Assembly (NCBI GenBank): GCA_041391365.1
Contig: JAWKOC010000002.1
Coordinates: forward strand, 186,001 to 250,000
Reading direction: 5' to 3'
DNA length: 64,000 nt
Origin: JAGRAX01 sp041391365
GTDB taxonomy: Bacteria; Bdellovibrionota_G; JALEGL01; JAGRMV01
Position 1 is the first letter of the stretch; each line of letters opens with the position of its first letter. This document shows positions 27,350 through 37,066 of this stretch, piece after piece. Below the pieces are notes generated by a model, which worked only from the letters and a program-made list of their open reading frames with translations, did not search any database and was not told where the DNA came from. The position numbers and the translations under genes are program-made.

Positions 27350-27930
27350 CATCGACTCCAAGAAAGAAGATCCCTCAAAAGAAGAGATTGCTTGGAATCA
27401 AAAAATGGACAAACTCAGAGCCATGCCTGAAAAAGAGAGAATTTTGCATCTGAGAGAAGAAATGAATCAGAGAATAGATGCAAGTTTTGACGAGTTGGGG
27501 ATTCAAGATCCGGCTTTCAAAGGAAAAATCAAGGATTTTGAACCAAGCTCACAACAGCTTCAGAAAATGCATCAAGAGTTTGATGAGGGATTGCGAGCAT
27601 TCATTGATGATGGAAGGTTTCTTACGCCGGAAGAAGCGAACCAACGCTGGGGAAGAAAGTCATTTGATCCGAGTGCTTTTGCATCCTCCAAGGATGTTCG
27701 TGTTCGAGGACCTATGGCAGTAGATCTGATAGAGAAAAAAATATTTTTGGGAAAAAGTCTTTCAGAGCTTCAAGGTGTTTTGGGGGATGAAGATGGTATT
27801 TTCCTCACGAATGGATTCCGACCTATCACATAGAAAATCAAAAACAGTTTGATCCTGAGGAAAAAAATGGAAAGGTGAATTATTTGAGCTGGTCTTTCTG
27901 ACCGGCCAAGATCAATTGATTTCGAAATAA
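27155..27930 (+). pseudogene. Chimeric pseudogene: 5' end of the S41-type gene joined to the 3' end of the lipoprotein gene
   Basis: Up to about 27348 the sequence copies the start of the gene at 32354-34176. From TACAAACCATCGACTCC onward it copies the lipoprotein gene at 25005-25778 (DSKKEDPSKEEIAWNQKMDK...DLIEKKIFLGKSLSELQ), in a different frame from the first part. The shared TACAAA at the junction points to a microhomology deletion between tandem paralogues. Further single-base losses (near 27807 and 27868) close the frame early. Unlikely to make a working protein. Confidence 0.75.
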
Positions 27931-28089
27931 AATCCACCGTAACTTTTAAATATCCTAAGTAAATCTCTACTTTCAATTGCATGTTTCTACAATAGATAGA
28001 AGATAAATCAAGTCTGTGGTTGAGAGATTTAATTTCCCTCTTTGAGTTAAATATTGTGAAAACATGTTGTCTCTTCCTACCATGGTTCT

Positions 28090-29388
28090 ATATGAATCTG
28101 CACTTCGTATCATGGAAGATTCTCTGCAGACGGCAGTCACCATCAAATCATAAAATTCTGTTTCCTTCTCGAAAGTTCTCTATTCTATTTTCCCAAGTTG
28201 TATGCCATTGGGAAGAATATCTTGTACCCAGTCCATAATCAGGAAACAAATCCTTCAAAATCGATACATGAAGTCTAGGCCATTGTTGTGCGTATTCATT
28301 GATCGATGTAGCAGACTCGGGAGTAAAAGAGTGTTTTCATGATCAATCAACTAGTAGGATCCATGCAGATTTAGTATATTTCGATCCAGTCTTCGATCTG
28401 TTGAGGCCGTGAGCAAATCAAAAACAAATATTTTCGATGAATATTGAGTATCAAAAATATTTTCTACATTTATATTGCTTTCTGGCAATGGGCCAAAGCC
28501 ATTTTGAGACGGTCCTACATATCTTTGAAAAAGAAATGGAATATTGTCAAAAACACCCCGATTGGTGGTTGGAACCATATGAAACCCCCATTTTTCAGAT
28601 GCCATATAGGCAGCCATTTCGTGACCCATTCCATTCGTGTCAGATTCTCGAACTCTTTTGATCACGATTTGTTCACCATCTTCAGCTGCAGCACAGTCTT
28701 ACGTTGTTTCGAGAGTCGACTCTGGGGAGATCAAGAAATATTTGTGCTGAGAAACCTTCTCTTTGTAATGCAGTTGCATAAGGAATATTACGACTTGACG
28801 GGGTTTCTTCCCTTTGAGGTCTGGAAAAAATGATTTCCAGAATATAGGATTCATTTCTTACTATATCTTCAAGCTCCCGAGACTGACTTCCCTGAAACGA
28901 GTCTTCGTATTGAATGTCTGTGAGTCCCCGATCATGCAAAAAGGAATTCAACCACGCAAAAGAAGGGTGGGTAGAAAGTTCCTGAAAAATCAGTGCATTC
29001 AATGCCGAGATACCTTGATCACCATAAACTGATTCAAAAGAAATCATTGAATCCATGTTGTAGTGCTCTTTGAGAACACGTTTCAAGACACTTCGGAAAG
29101 TCTGATATTGAATGGAGCTTGCAAAGAACACCGTTGCAATCGTATCTACATTGATCTCTGAATATCTGTCTCTGTTTTTTCCGTTAAAAAGGAGATGACA
29201 GCTTCCATTGCATCAGTTGTAAGCTCAGTTCCAAAAGGTTGCAAAGGTTCATCCCTGGGATCAGATGATAAAGAAGGCACTAGGCTGGCATGGTTCGCTA
29301 TATACAATTGTGCCGGAAAATTGATGTACTCAATTAAATCTCTGGGCTCCGTCCGAAACGAAAAAAGGATTGTTGGAACCTTCTTCAT
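28090..29388 (-). pseudogene. Broken gene, C-terminus resembling a PI3/4-kinase- or HipA-like kinase
   Basis: Fragments in shifting frames read in order: MKKVPTILFSFRTEPRDLIE (29388), IQYQTFRSVLKRVLKEHYNM (29131), VKRVRESDTNGMGHEMAAYM (28665), then FDLLTASTDRRLDRNILNLH and, in another frame, IDHENT. The late NxDRRxxNIL...IDHE order is that of the catalytic and metal loops of atypical kinases (FAM20/HipA/PI4K-like). This identification is tentative. At least four frame changes are needed. Same strand and close packing with the next three broken genes suggest one former operon. Confidence 0.5.
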
Positions 29389-29397
29389 CTTTCGACA

Positions 29398-29940
29398 CTA
29401 TAAATGTTGTGGTAGTTTTTTAATGGGGAATAAATTTAAGAGAAAAATGGAGATAAGGGCTATGAATTGACTGGCTGGCAGACCAGTTATTGATTTCATA
29501 TCCCGTATATCCTGATGCAAGATAGTTACTTCAACCATTTCCTGTTCTTCAGGTGTCAATACAGGAATGACAGTAATATCTATGTACTCACCCAGATGTT
29601 TTTCCAATCTCACTTCATATTGCCTTCCCTGTACGGTGACCACTCGTGTTTGTGGTGTGTGATAGTCTGTGTTCAAATCAAAATGAGCGTGTCTTTGAAA
29701 ATCCTGAAAAAAGAATCCTGGAACGTGTGATTCTTCATTCAGCGACAATTGATATTGTTCGAAATGCTCGGAGAGAACATTCAAGCGGAAAGGAATGTAG
29801 AAGAGCTTCCAATTCGGCGAGATAAAGAGACCATCCTCCAGGTCGTTGCAATACAGCGTCTCGAATGAGCATGTAGATCTCGAAGCACAATTGAGATCCA
29901 TAAGGGTTTTCAATTTCCTGACACTGATTCAATAAGTCTA
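29398..29940 (-). pseudogene. Broken hypothetical gene
   Basis: Two overlapping frames: MNQCQEIENPYGSQLCF (from 29932) continues in the other frame as CSFETLYCNDLEDGLFISPN to a hydrophobic end ASQFIALISIFLLNLFPI at 29398. The product would be about 175 residues with a C-terminal membrane helix. No family recognised. Confidence 0.45.
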
Positions 29941-29956
29941 TGAGAATCTTTTTTCC

Positions 29957-30920
29957 TCAGAGTGAAAGGGAAGCGTTTGGATCATGAAGCTTATGAATGA
30001 TATCATCTACAATTTCTCGCAACGTTCGTCCTCCATTTGCACCTCGCCGCTGCTCTCGCTCCTGAGCTTCTTGGTCCAACTTTTTCCATTCTCGCTCAAA
30101 CTCTTCCATCTGCTCTGGATCTAAATCGCTTACCCATATCGTCGTAGGCATACCGATGGACAGAGAAGATGGCTCCGACGTCATATCCGAAGCTTCTGCC
30201 GACAAAACCAAGGGGTTACTATGATTGATCATTCCAGCAGGAAAGACGGAAGGCTCCTGTGCGATCGCGGGATTTCGAGGATTTGTGTTGATGGCAGGGG
30301 GGCTTTCGATCACTCTGGCGGGTGGAGAGACATTCACCGTTTCACCCGAGGATCCAGAGCTCCCCGGTTCAATGCCTCTTCCAGAAGAACCAGTAGACCC
30401 TGTTGGTCGAACTACGCCAAGGTCGGCTGCATTCCCCTGACTTCCTCCCGTGTAGCGAGGACTTTCTGAGAATAATAGTAATCCCACAACAAATCCCGGG
30501 TTCTTCCTTCATAACACTTTTTTCCTAATTGAGGATACGTGTTGCGTAGCCCGATCACCCGTTCTGGATTGCCACGCCTGTTTCTGTCACAACGTGTATA
30601 TACAGGTTCAATTTTTGAAAAGTGTTTCGCAAACCTGTTTTTGTTCCTCTCATCGCATAGGCTAGATATTCCACGGCTTCTTTCGCAGGAGCATAACTTG
30701 AAAACAATTTTCCCAAGCCATTGAGAAGAAGAATATCCAAAACCTGACCCAAAAATCTTGCGGCGCTTCTGCCAAATTCAAAATATTCGCCACGCATATG
30801 GGCCACCATCATTCCAAAATCTACAGATGCAACAATCACAAGATATGAGATGATCGCCACTCCGAGAACCGTCAAAATTGGAATCAATGGAGGAAATGCC
30901 ACCGGTGCAAGAGCTGCAAA
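29957..30920 (-). pseudogene. Broken hypothetical membrane protein with a low-complexity tail
   Basis: The first frame (to 30555) holds two hydrophobic segments (LIPILTVLGVAIISYLVIVA; VLDILLLNGLGKLFSSY) and FQKLNLYIHVVTETGVAIQ. It continues in a second frame (NPERVIGLRNTYPQLGKKCY) and ends in a Gly/Ser/Pro-rich stretch (PTGSTGSSGRGIEPGSSGSS) and an acidic helical tail. At least two frameshifts. No family recognised. Confidence 0.45.
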
Positions 30921-30921
30921 G

Positions 30922-32150
30922 TTAAAGCTCCTGCTCCAACAAACCCAGGTGTTTCAAAAAACCTATTGCGATGTCTTCCCCATACAAATCACTCATCCCT
31001 TTCATCAATCCGTCCAAAAATAGCTCCATGTTGCTGTATTCAATTTGTTGAGCTACCTCCGGACAATTGTGTTGATACTCCAATCGGATCGATTGCATAG
31101 GTCCAGAAACTTCTGCCAACACTTGTTGATAATTTTTTTCCAAAATCTTTCGATCTTGAACCACGTCTATGGGAGATTTTCCCTCTTCATAGTGGTGAAT
31201 GCCATCAAACTCGTCCAAGGCGATCTGAGCCTGGAGAAGTTTCTTTTCGTAGGGTGCTAGCTTTTCTTCCATCTCCGAAGAGTGTCCAAATCGCACACTC
31301 CAAGAAATGTACCTTTTTCGTCTCGAACCAAAAAACTTTCGATCCGATACAGGAATGTCCTCGATTCTTGCTGCGATATTGACGGGTTTAATGTTTGAAA
31401 TGGGATGACGTTGAATCAGATTTTCATAATTCTTCCCCAAGCACTTGACCATCTTCCAAAACAAATCAGTACATCCAGAACGGGAACCATGTCGCCGTTT
31501 GAGAGTTTTATATTTCGAGTTACAAACTTCTTTCCATAGTGGTACTTCTGAGAAAAATAGCATCTTGATAATGCACGCAACTGAAATCTCCAGTGATGCT
31601 AGCAACGGTATTGGAAGCTTGATAAAATGGCTCTGACCAGGGTTTGGGCAATTTGGGTTGGGTTGGTAGGTTTGAGGAAATCGTAAAGAATTGGTACAAT
31701 TCATCCAAACTGCTTCATATCTGCATTGGAAGAAATATCTTGGGCTTGTTTTCGGATGGCGGCCAGTCGATCTACCACATTGACTTTGAAATCTTCAGGT
31801 TCTAGGCCATGGTCACCAAATAGCTGCTGGCGGGCACTGGGAGCCACGCGTTTCTTTGTTTCACATCAGATTCTGGATCATGATACACCCATATGCTTCG
31901 GCTAAATCGATGAAGCTCGTACACAATGTTTTCTAGTACTCTTTCCCCCGTAACGGCCTGTTCATCCGTAGAGGGTTCCTCGTCGGTACCTTCATAGAAA
32001 AAATGAGATGTTCGATCTTCTCCCTTGACGATTTCCATACCAAAGGGGCCAGTCCACAATTGTAGAAAACAATCGTGTGCATCAGGCATGTTCCAATGCC
32101 TCCCAAAATACGCATGAACTTTTGGCTTTTCTTTTTCACCCTCATTCTCC
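30922..32150 (-). pseudogene. Broken hypothetical gene, about 410 residues
   Basis: Read across frames it runs KPKVHAYFGRHWNMPDAHDC, then ENIVYELHRFSRSIWVYHDP, then ARQQLFGDHGLEPEDFKVNV, then DELYQFFTISSNLPTQPK, and finally a long charged helical part ending KHLGLLEQEL at 30922. At least four single-base shifts are needed (for example an extra G at about 31708). No family recognised. It is the first gene of the damaged operon. Confidence 0.5.
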
Positions 32151-32285
32151 CCTCATATAACGTGATGCAACATACCATAAAAACACTGAATCAGGATGAG
32201 TTTTTTTTACTCATGTAATCATCTGTTTTTACACAACTTTTTACTTTTCCTTTCCCTTGCAAAGTTCCTGCAACTTGTTGGTGTT

Positions 32286-32569
32286 CAAACTTAGGCCTGG
32301 AGTTTGAGCGGGGTTTTGGGTAGGAAGCTCTGGGACAATAAAGGGGGGCCAACATGATGCAAACGATTTTGCATGATCATCATGTATTTTGTGTTTTTCA
32401 TCAGGGGCATTTGGATCAGAAAAAATCTGCCAGCAAGCCAAAAAAGCGTTTTTGAAGAATCCTACCGTCTGTCAAGGACAGCTGAGTTGCCCTGCGTCTC
32501 ATCGTGTTCATTTTTTGTGTGAGTTTTCAGGTTCCATGGCTCGGGATTATGCGGGATGGGATTACAAAC
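32286..32569 (+). repeat. Direct repeat, copy B (5' part of the S41-type gene)
   Basis: Matches copy A at 27072-27349. This copy continues into the full-length gene, so it is the likely source. Confidence 0.85.
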
Positions 32570-34176
32570 AGACGAATCTTTCTCTGAATCTTACCAAGCA
32601 TTTTCAAGACTGTATTGCTCAAGAGGCAGAAGTCTCCGATGACAGCAAATTGGCATTCCAGGATCGGGTGTCGAAGTGCTTGGCGACGTTGCAGGATTCC
32701 CACCTCTTGTTTTATGGATCTGCACGAGGTGGGAGCGTTTTTGTTCCTTTCCAAATGAAAAAAATTCAGGATCAGTACTATGTGAGTTTTCGTTGGAACA
32801 GTCTGATGGATGAGGTTCCATCCGATGCACACGATCAAGAGTCGCTGCTTCCCCTGGGAGCAAAGATTGTTTCCATCGATGGACAAACTCCAGAAGAGCT
32901 CAGCCAAACGTTGCAAACGTACATTCCTGCGAGTTCATCTTCGGCCAGAGAATACAAGGCAACCCTAGCGATGACGCTTCGAAATTTTTTCTTTCCCCAA
33001 CGTTCCACCATGAACGTGGAATGGGAAATCGATTCGCAAAGATACCAAACCACATTGCCGTGGTTGATGGATCAACGAATCCTCGTCATTCCCGAAATGA
33101 AACAGTATGTCCAAGAATTTGGTCTTCAAACCATTTCACTCACTTCTGAAAACAACAAGTGGAGCGGGTATTTCAATGAGGTTCCTATCTTTCGAGACCA
33201 GGTGTGGTTGTCGACCGATCAAAAAAATAGCGGATTGGTCTTGGCACTAGCGCAAGTAGATTTTACTGCGCAGGCCGATTTGGCCTACTATCAAGCGGGA
33301 AAAACCCAACTGGATGGGTCGGAACCTACAAAATTTTGTTACTTGAAAATTTCCACGTTCGGCCAGGAGTATGTGTTTGATCGAAAGTATCCCCTGGATG
33401 AGAAACACATGATTGAGCCCATTTTGGATTTGCTCGAAACATGTGAGAAAGATAAACTTCCCCTGTTTCTTGATCTTCGAGGAAACCAAGGAGGAAAAAT
33501 GTATCTTCCCTCTCTCTTGGCGAGGTATTTGATTCCTGGCTACCAAAGCATGCAAGGGTCAGCCGCTGCGTTTTCGGTTCGGCCCAAACATTTTTGGGAA
33601 AACCAAAGCAAAATGGAAACCTGGACTCCAGCGCTTGCTTCGATGGTGGATGGACCCATGCCCCATGGTTTTGATCACGTATTTTCACAAGCAGCTAGTC
33701 AGGTAAAACTCTATTCCGATTTTTTGGATGCAGATCGAGCCTTGCAAGAGACTCTCTCCAAGAATTCTCCATGGAAAGATGTCCTATTCTCCCAAAAATT
33801 GGTGGTTCTCAGTGATGGAGGGTGCGTGAGTGCATGTGATCATATGTTGAATCTTCTTCATGATTGGAACAGGGCTACTTTTCTGGGGGAGCAGCCTGCT
33901 GGAACAGGCTTGGGGGCTGGATATCCTTGGAAAGGTCCTTGGGGGGAATACACCATTGAGATTCCCATTTTTCTTTTTGGAACCGCGGATCGTGATGTTC
34001 TGTTTGCAGGTGCTTCGTATCAAGATCACGGCAGCAGCATTTGCACTGAAAATCGTCCCGTGCCCATGGACCGATCGTTTGATCTCAATCCTTGGGTTTT
34101 CTCAGCCAGCAATTTCACCGACTTTCTGCAAGAGCAAGTGTATGTTGAGATGGCTCGCGAGTGGATCGCAAAATAG
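32354..34176 (+). CDS. S41-family peptidase-like secreted protein (signal-peptide region frameshifted)
   Basis: The long frame (32389-34176, up to 595 residues) holds a TSPc/tricorn-like S41 core. It shows substrate-domain ILDLLETCEKDKLPLFLDLRGNQGG and the nucleophile segment LVVLSDGGCVSACDHMLNLL, where Ser in GGCVSACD is the expected catalytic residue. No Lys partner as in CtpA is obvious. ATG 32354 has AAGGGGGG upstream. Comparing with copy A suggests an original signal peptide MMQTICMIISILCFSSGAFG. Extra T bases near 32369 and 32383 break it here. Many cysteines suit an exported protein. It probably cleaves protein C-termini or peptides in the envelope. Confidence 0.7.
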
Positions 34177-34178
34177 CG

Positions 34179-34290
34179 CTACTTTTTGGAAAAAAGATCC
34201 AACACTTTCTCAGGGGGGCGACCGATTGCGGCCTTTTTGCCGATGACGACAATGGGGTGTTCAATCAAGATGGGGAATCGGCCAAATCAA
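34179..34290 (-). pseudogene. Displaced 3' end of an arsC-family gene
   Basis: The minus strand encodes LIEHPIVVIGKKAAIGRPPE and then KVLDLFSKK before TAG at 34179-34181. This is the C-terminal signature of arsenate-reductase/Spx-family proteins, but nothing upstream belongs to such a gene. The intact arsC with almost the same end lies at 39039-39380. The fragment is therefore what remains of the original gene end after insertion of the cassette between them. Confidence 0.8.
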
Positions 34291-35746
34291 TCTCAACCGA
34301 ACTTTGTATAAACCTCGTCATTTCTTTTTCAAATGAATTCTTAAAAATAGCACCCATATTTTTTTCATCCCAATTCAATAAAATTTTATTTGATAGCTCT
34401 TTGCCGAAAGAATATACCCAGTATACTGCATCATATTCACCAAAAATAATGTGACTAAACGTTAGAAGATTTAAAATTTTTGTTCCTGGGGAGAGTTCAG
34501 TTTTTATCTCATGTAAGAAAGAGTCAATAGGATTATCCAAATCGCATTTATTGCTATGAACAAAACCATCCAAATATGAAAGTTCCAACTGTCTTATATC
34601 ATCTATATCTTCTAGAATTTTAAAGACTTCCATTGAATGGCGGTTCCTTTCATGTTCCTTCAGTAAAAAGGAAAAAAAATGACTTTCGAACAGTTGACTA
34701 TGAATTTCAAAAAGGCCTTTATATAGAATTATAGTCGGATGATCTGTACTATTTGTAGGTAAATAAATAAAAGAAAGTGCATGCCCGATCTCGTGGGCTA
34801 TTGTTCTAATGTTGATCAAAGATAGCTCTTTACTAAAGTACTCTTTAGGTAAATAAACTGTCGCTTGGGTCCCCTCTTTGAGCGCTTCTACTCCCACGGT
34901 TGTAAAAGCTTGACATGTTCCGATTAAATTTATTTTTGATCCAAAATCTGTTTGAATGGTGATTCTATTCGGATTTGCATTGATCGAAAATTCTTCAGAG
35001 AAATAACGGTTTAGGTAAATACTTAAATAATTTAGCAGGCCTGACATGTTGATAGGTGCTTGCTTTTTTTCAAAAGAATTTCTAAATTTTTGAAGATAAT
35101 AGCAGGTATGTCTTCTATCTATGAGATCATCAAATTTTTCCTTAAAAAATGTTGAGTAGTAGCTAGATTTCTTGTTTAATAATTCGAATTTGTTTTTGTG
35201 TAAGGTTTGGATTTTTTCTAAAATAGATTTTGAACCCATCTTCAAAAGGTTCTGTGATCTCATTTCTATATATGAATTGTACTCAAGTGTTTTTGAATAA
35301 CTATTTCTGAGTCTCAAAAGCATTTTCATTGACGTGCTTATTTTAGAAACTAGCTCACTGTTGTTGTCGTATATTTCTGACCATATTTTTTCTCTTGTTT
35401 CTTTATGTCTTGTTTTGCTCAAAATCAGATGTATTTCATCTTTTGCAAGGTTCAACAATTTGTGATTGAAATTATCGTAAATAGAATTGATTACTAAGTT
35501 ATTGAGCGAGTCCAGGTTTTTTCTATAAGTTGAAAGAATGCTTTGGCTACGATTGTTTAAATGATGTCTTCTACATATTTCGTGATAAAAGGTTTCTTCT
35601 GACTTTTTTATGTTTTCTTTTTTAGTTGATGTAATTTTTTGTATTAATTCATTCTTTGAGTTTTTATGTTTTCTTAAAAAATCTTTCGAATCTATATTTA
35701 TTCTCATATTTCTAAAGTAAGAATTGAGATCTTCTTTTATATTCAT
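34265..35746 (-). CDS. M3-family (thimet/oligoendopeptidase-like) metallopeptidase
   Basis: 493 residues. His318-Glu319-x2-His322 (AHEIGHALSF) is followed exactly 25 residues later by Glu347 in GLFEIHSQLFES. This HExxH-x25-E spacing is that of M3 zinc peptidases (thimet oligopeptidase H473, H477, E502), which cut short peptides. The N-terminal 200 residues are helical and charged, as in the family. No signal peptide, so cytoplasmic. It follows a 27-residue peptide gene (stop 35819) across a hairpin, on the same transcript. I infer that it trims that peptide or degrades its leader. Very AT-rich codon use compared with the core genes. Confidence 0.75.
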   Translation of the reverse strand: MNIKEDLNSYFRNMRINIDSKDFLRKHKNSKNELIQKITSTKKENIKKSEETFYHEICRRHHLNNRSQSILSTYRKNLDSLNNLVINSIYDNFNHKLLNLAKDEIHLILSKTRHKETREKIWSEIYDNNSELVSKISTSMKMLLRLRNSYSKTLEYNSYIEMRSQNLLKMGSKSILEKIQTLHKNKFELLNKKSSYYSTFFKEKFDDLIDRRHTCYYLQKFRNSFEKKQAPINMSGLLNYLSIYLNRYFSEEFSINANPNRITIQTDFGSKINLIGTCQAFTTVGVEALKEGTQATVYLPKEYFSKELSLINIRTIAHEIGHALSFIYLPTNSTDHPTIILYKGLFEIHSQLFESHFFSFLLKEHERNRHSMEVFKILEDIDDIRQLELSYLDGFVHSNKCDLDNPIDSFLHEIKTELSPGTKILNLLTFSHIIFGEYDAVYWVYSFGKELSNKILLNWDEKNMGAIFKNSFEKEMTRFIQSSVEIDLADSPS

Positions 35747-35776
35747 ATAATTCTTTTTGGCAAAATAGACTTATAT

Positions 35777-35800
35777 GGGGCAAAAGAAAACTTTTGCCCC
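35777..35800. promoter_or_regulatory. Hairpin between peptide gene and M3 peptidase gene
   Basis: Perfect 10-bp stem GGGGCAAAAG / CTTTTGCCCC with an AAAA loop, 18 nt after the peptide stop. There is no T run on the minus strand. It probably slows or processes the transcript so the peptide gene is expressed above the peptidase gene, as in many precursor-peptide operons. Confidence 0.6.
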
Positions 35801-35818
35801 AGGGTATTGATTTAAGGA

Positions 35819-35902
35819 CTAATTTCCACTTTTGTCATTGATGCAAACGCTAGCGTCCATCGGTCCTTTCAAAATCAACAATTTTGATTGATCTAGTTCC
35901 AT
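35819..35902 (-). CDS. 27-residue peptide, probable precursor (RiPP-type)
   Basis: Starts MELDQSKLLILK, has Gly-Pro at 13-14, one cysteine at position 20 in DASVCIN, and ends DKSGN. AAAGGAG lies seven nt from the ATG, among the best ribosome sites in the window, and a near-consensus sigma-54 promoter lies 31 nt upstream. Neighbours on both sides are peptide-handling genes (M3-type peptidase, HExxH protein, exporter). The hydrophobic KLLIL segment could be a recognition leader and the Cys-containing half a core. No similarity to a known precursor is apparent to me; the modified residue is unknown. Confidence 0.7.
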   Translation of the reverse strand: MELDQSKLLILKGPMDASVCINDKSGN

Positions 35903-35932
35903 TTCGTTCTCCTTTCTTACAAGAGAACATAA

Positions 35933-35948
35933 GCAATTGCTGTGCCAA
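35933..35948 (-). promoter_or_regulatory. Sigma-54 (-24/-12) promoter of the peptide-M3 unit
   Basis: Minus strand reads TTGGCAC-AGCAA-TTGC with the required GG-N10-GC spacing (GG 35946-35945, GC 35934-35933). Transcription should start near 35921, leaving about 19 nt before the peptide ATG. An enhancer-binding activator is expected; none is encoded in the cassette. Confidence 0.8.
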
Positions 35949-36077
35949 TCAAATGTATATAGGTTTCATTTCTAAAGTAGATTTCATGTATGAATGTTCT
36001 TTTTTGAACGATACTGTCCGGTTTCGGCTAGGTTTCTAATCAATAGGTGTTTCTAATATACATAAAAACAGGATTGC

Positions 36078-36094
36078 TTGGCACAACTATTGCA
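36078..36094 (+). promoter_or_regulatory. Sigma-54 (-24/-12) promoter of the HExxH-DUF6817-MFS operon
   Basis: TTGGCAC-AACTA-TTGCA with GG at 36080-36081 and GC at 36092-36093, again exactly ten bases apart. Transcription should start near 36105, 26 nt before the ATG at 36131. The two sigma-54 promoters are divergent, about 130 bp apart. Confidence 0.8.
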
Positions 36095-36130
36095 TTTTTC
36101 CGTTTGCACTTAATTCAAAATGGAGAAGCT

Positions 36131-37066
36131 ATGGATATTTCTACACCTGATTACAATGTATCGAAACTAACTTTACTTTTACGAAATAAATTTTTTCATT
36201 CACTGAAGTATTTGTCAGAAGTGTTAAATGAAGAACATAACTCTTACTTTGAAAATGATAATAATCATTCTTATTCATGGATTCATTATTACTATTACAA
36301 TCGATGCATTTCATCTTTGAGGAGTGGAAATATAGATGAGGCAAGATTTTGTTTTAGGAAGATTGATGCCAACGTGGATAGAAAATTAAAAATTAAATTT
36401 AGGGCTTACAATCGCGAACTAAGCTCAGATGAGTACAATGCAATCAAAGAATGGATAGAAATCTCTGAGGAAGGAAAGGTTAGAATCTCTGAATTAAAAA
36501 AACAAAATGATTGTGACGATGCTATTGGGAAGGTTCAATCAGCTATTGATCTCATAGAAAAGTATCTACCCGAGTTTTACGATGAGTACAGTCATCTGTG
36601 TGACGAAATAATTCTTATTGGAAGAAATGGAAGTAACTTTCTAGAGTCAGGATCATCTTTTGAACTTTATGGTTTAAATTTAATATGCTATCGAAACAAT
36701 AAAACAGTTTTGTCATTTTTAGAAAGTATCATTCATGAAGTCGGACACCTTGCCTTGTTCGCTTTTAGTACTGAGTATGAGCTCGTTTTAAATTCGAAAG
36801 ATGAAAAGTACTTAGGTCCATTCAGGACTTCTCTTAGGACTATGGGTGGAAACTATCATGCAATGTTTGTTTTGTGCAGGATCTTGTCTGCATTTGACAA
36901 GATTTCCGCTGTTTTGGGGGAGTCAGAAGAATTGACGTCTAGAAGGAACCTTTTATTCAAGAGATGGGAGTATATATCTCATCTAATAGAAGAAAAAGCT
37001 CTTCTAAGCTCGGAGTCTAAAGAGCTTTTCAAAAGTTGTAAAAAAGTAGTGAGTAGAACAATATGA
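36131..37066 (+). CDS. HExxH-motif putative peptide-modification protein
   Basis: 311 residues. His202-Glu203-x2-His206 (SIIHEVGHLALF) is followed by LGPFRTSLRTMGGNYHAMFVLCRIL with His243. That combination (HExxH, then a PxR...G-x2-H-x2-F/V stretch) matches the HEXXH-motif domain family of putative RiPP modification proteins (TIGR04267-like). Relatives in the alpha-ketoglutarate/HExxH group hydroxylate peptide side chains. ATG 36131 has GGAGAA six nt upstream and lies after the sigma-54 promoter; an upstream in-frame ATG at 36047 would lie before the promoter. Stop overlaps the next gene by four bases. A plain metalloprotease is the alternative. Confidence 0.7.
   Translation: MDISTPDYNVSKLTLLLRNKFFHSLKYLSEVLNEEHNSYFENDNNHSYSWIHYYYYNRCISSLRSGNIDEARFCFRKIDANVDRKLKIKFRAYNRELSSDEYNAIKEWIEISEEGKVRISELKKQNDCDDAIGKVQSAIDLIEKYLPEFYDEYSHLCDEIILIGRNGSNFLESGSSFELYGLNLICYRNNKTVLSFLESIIHEVGHLALFAFSTEYELVLNSKDEKYLGPFRTSLRTMGGNYHAMFVLCRILSAFDKISAVLGESEELTSRRNLLFKRWEYISHLIEEKALLSSESKELFKSCKKVVSRTI

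Noticed and set aside
35921..35928. Alternative ATG before the 27-residue peptide, in another frame
   Set aside because: It coincides with the expected transcription start of the sigma-54 promoter and has no ribosome site.
36047..36130. Upstream extension of the HExxH gene
   Set aside because: This start would lie before the sigma-54 promoter, and GGAGAA is placed correctly for ATG 36131.
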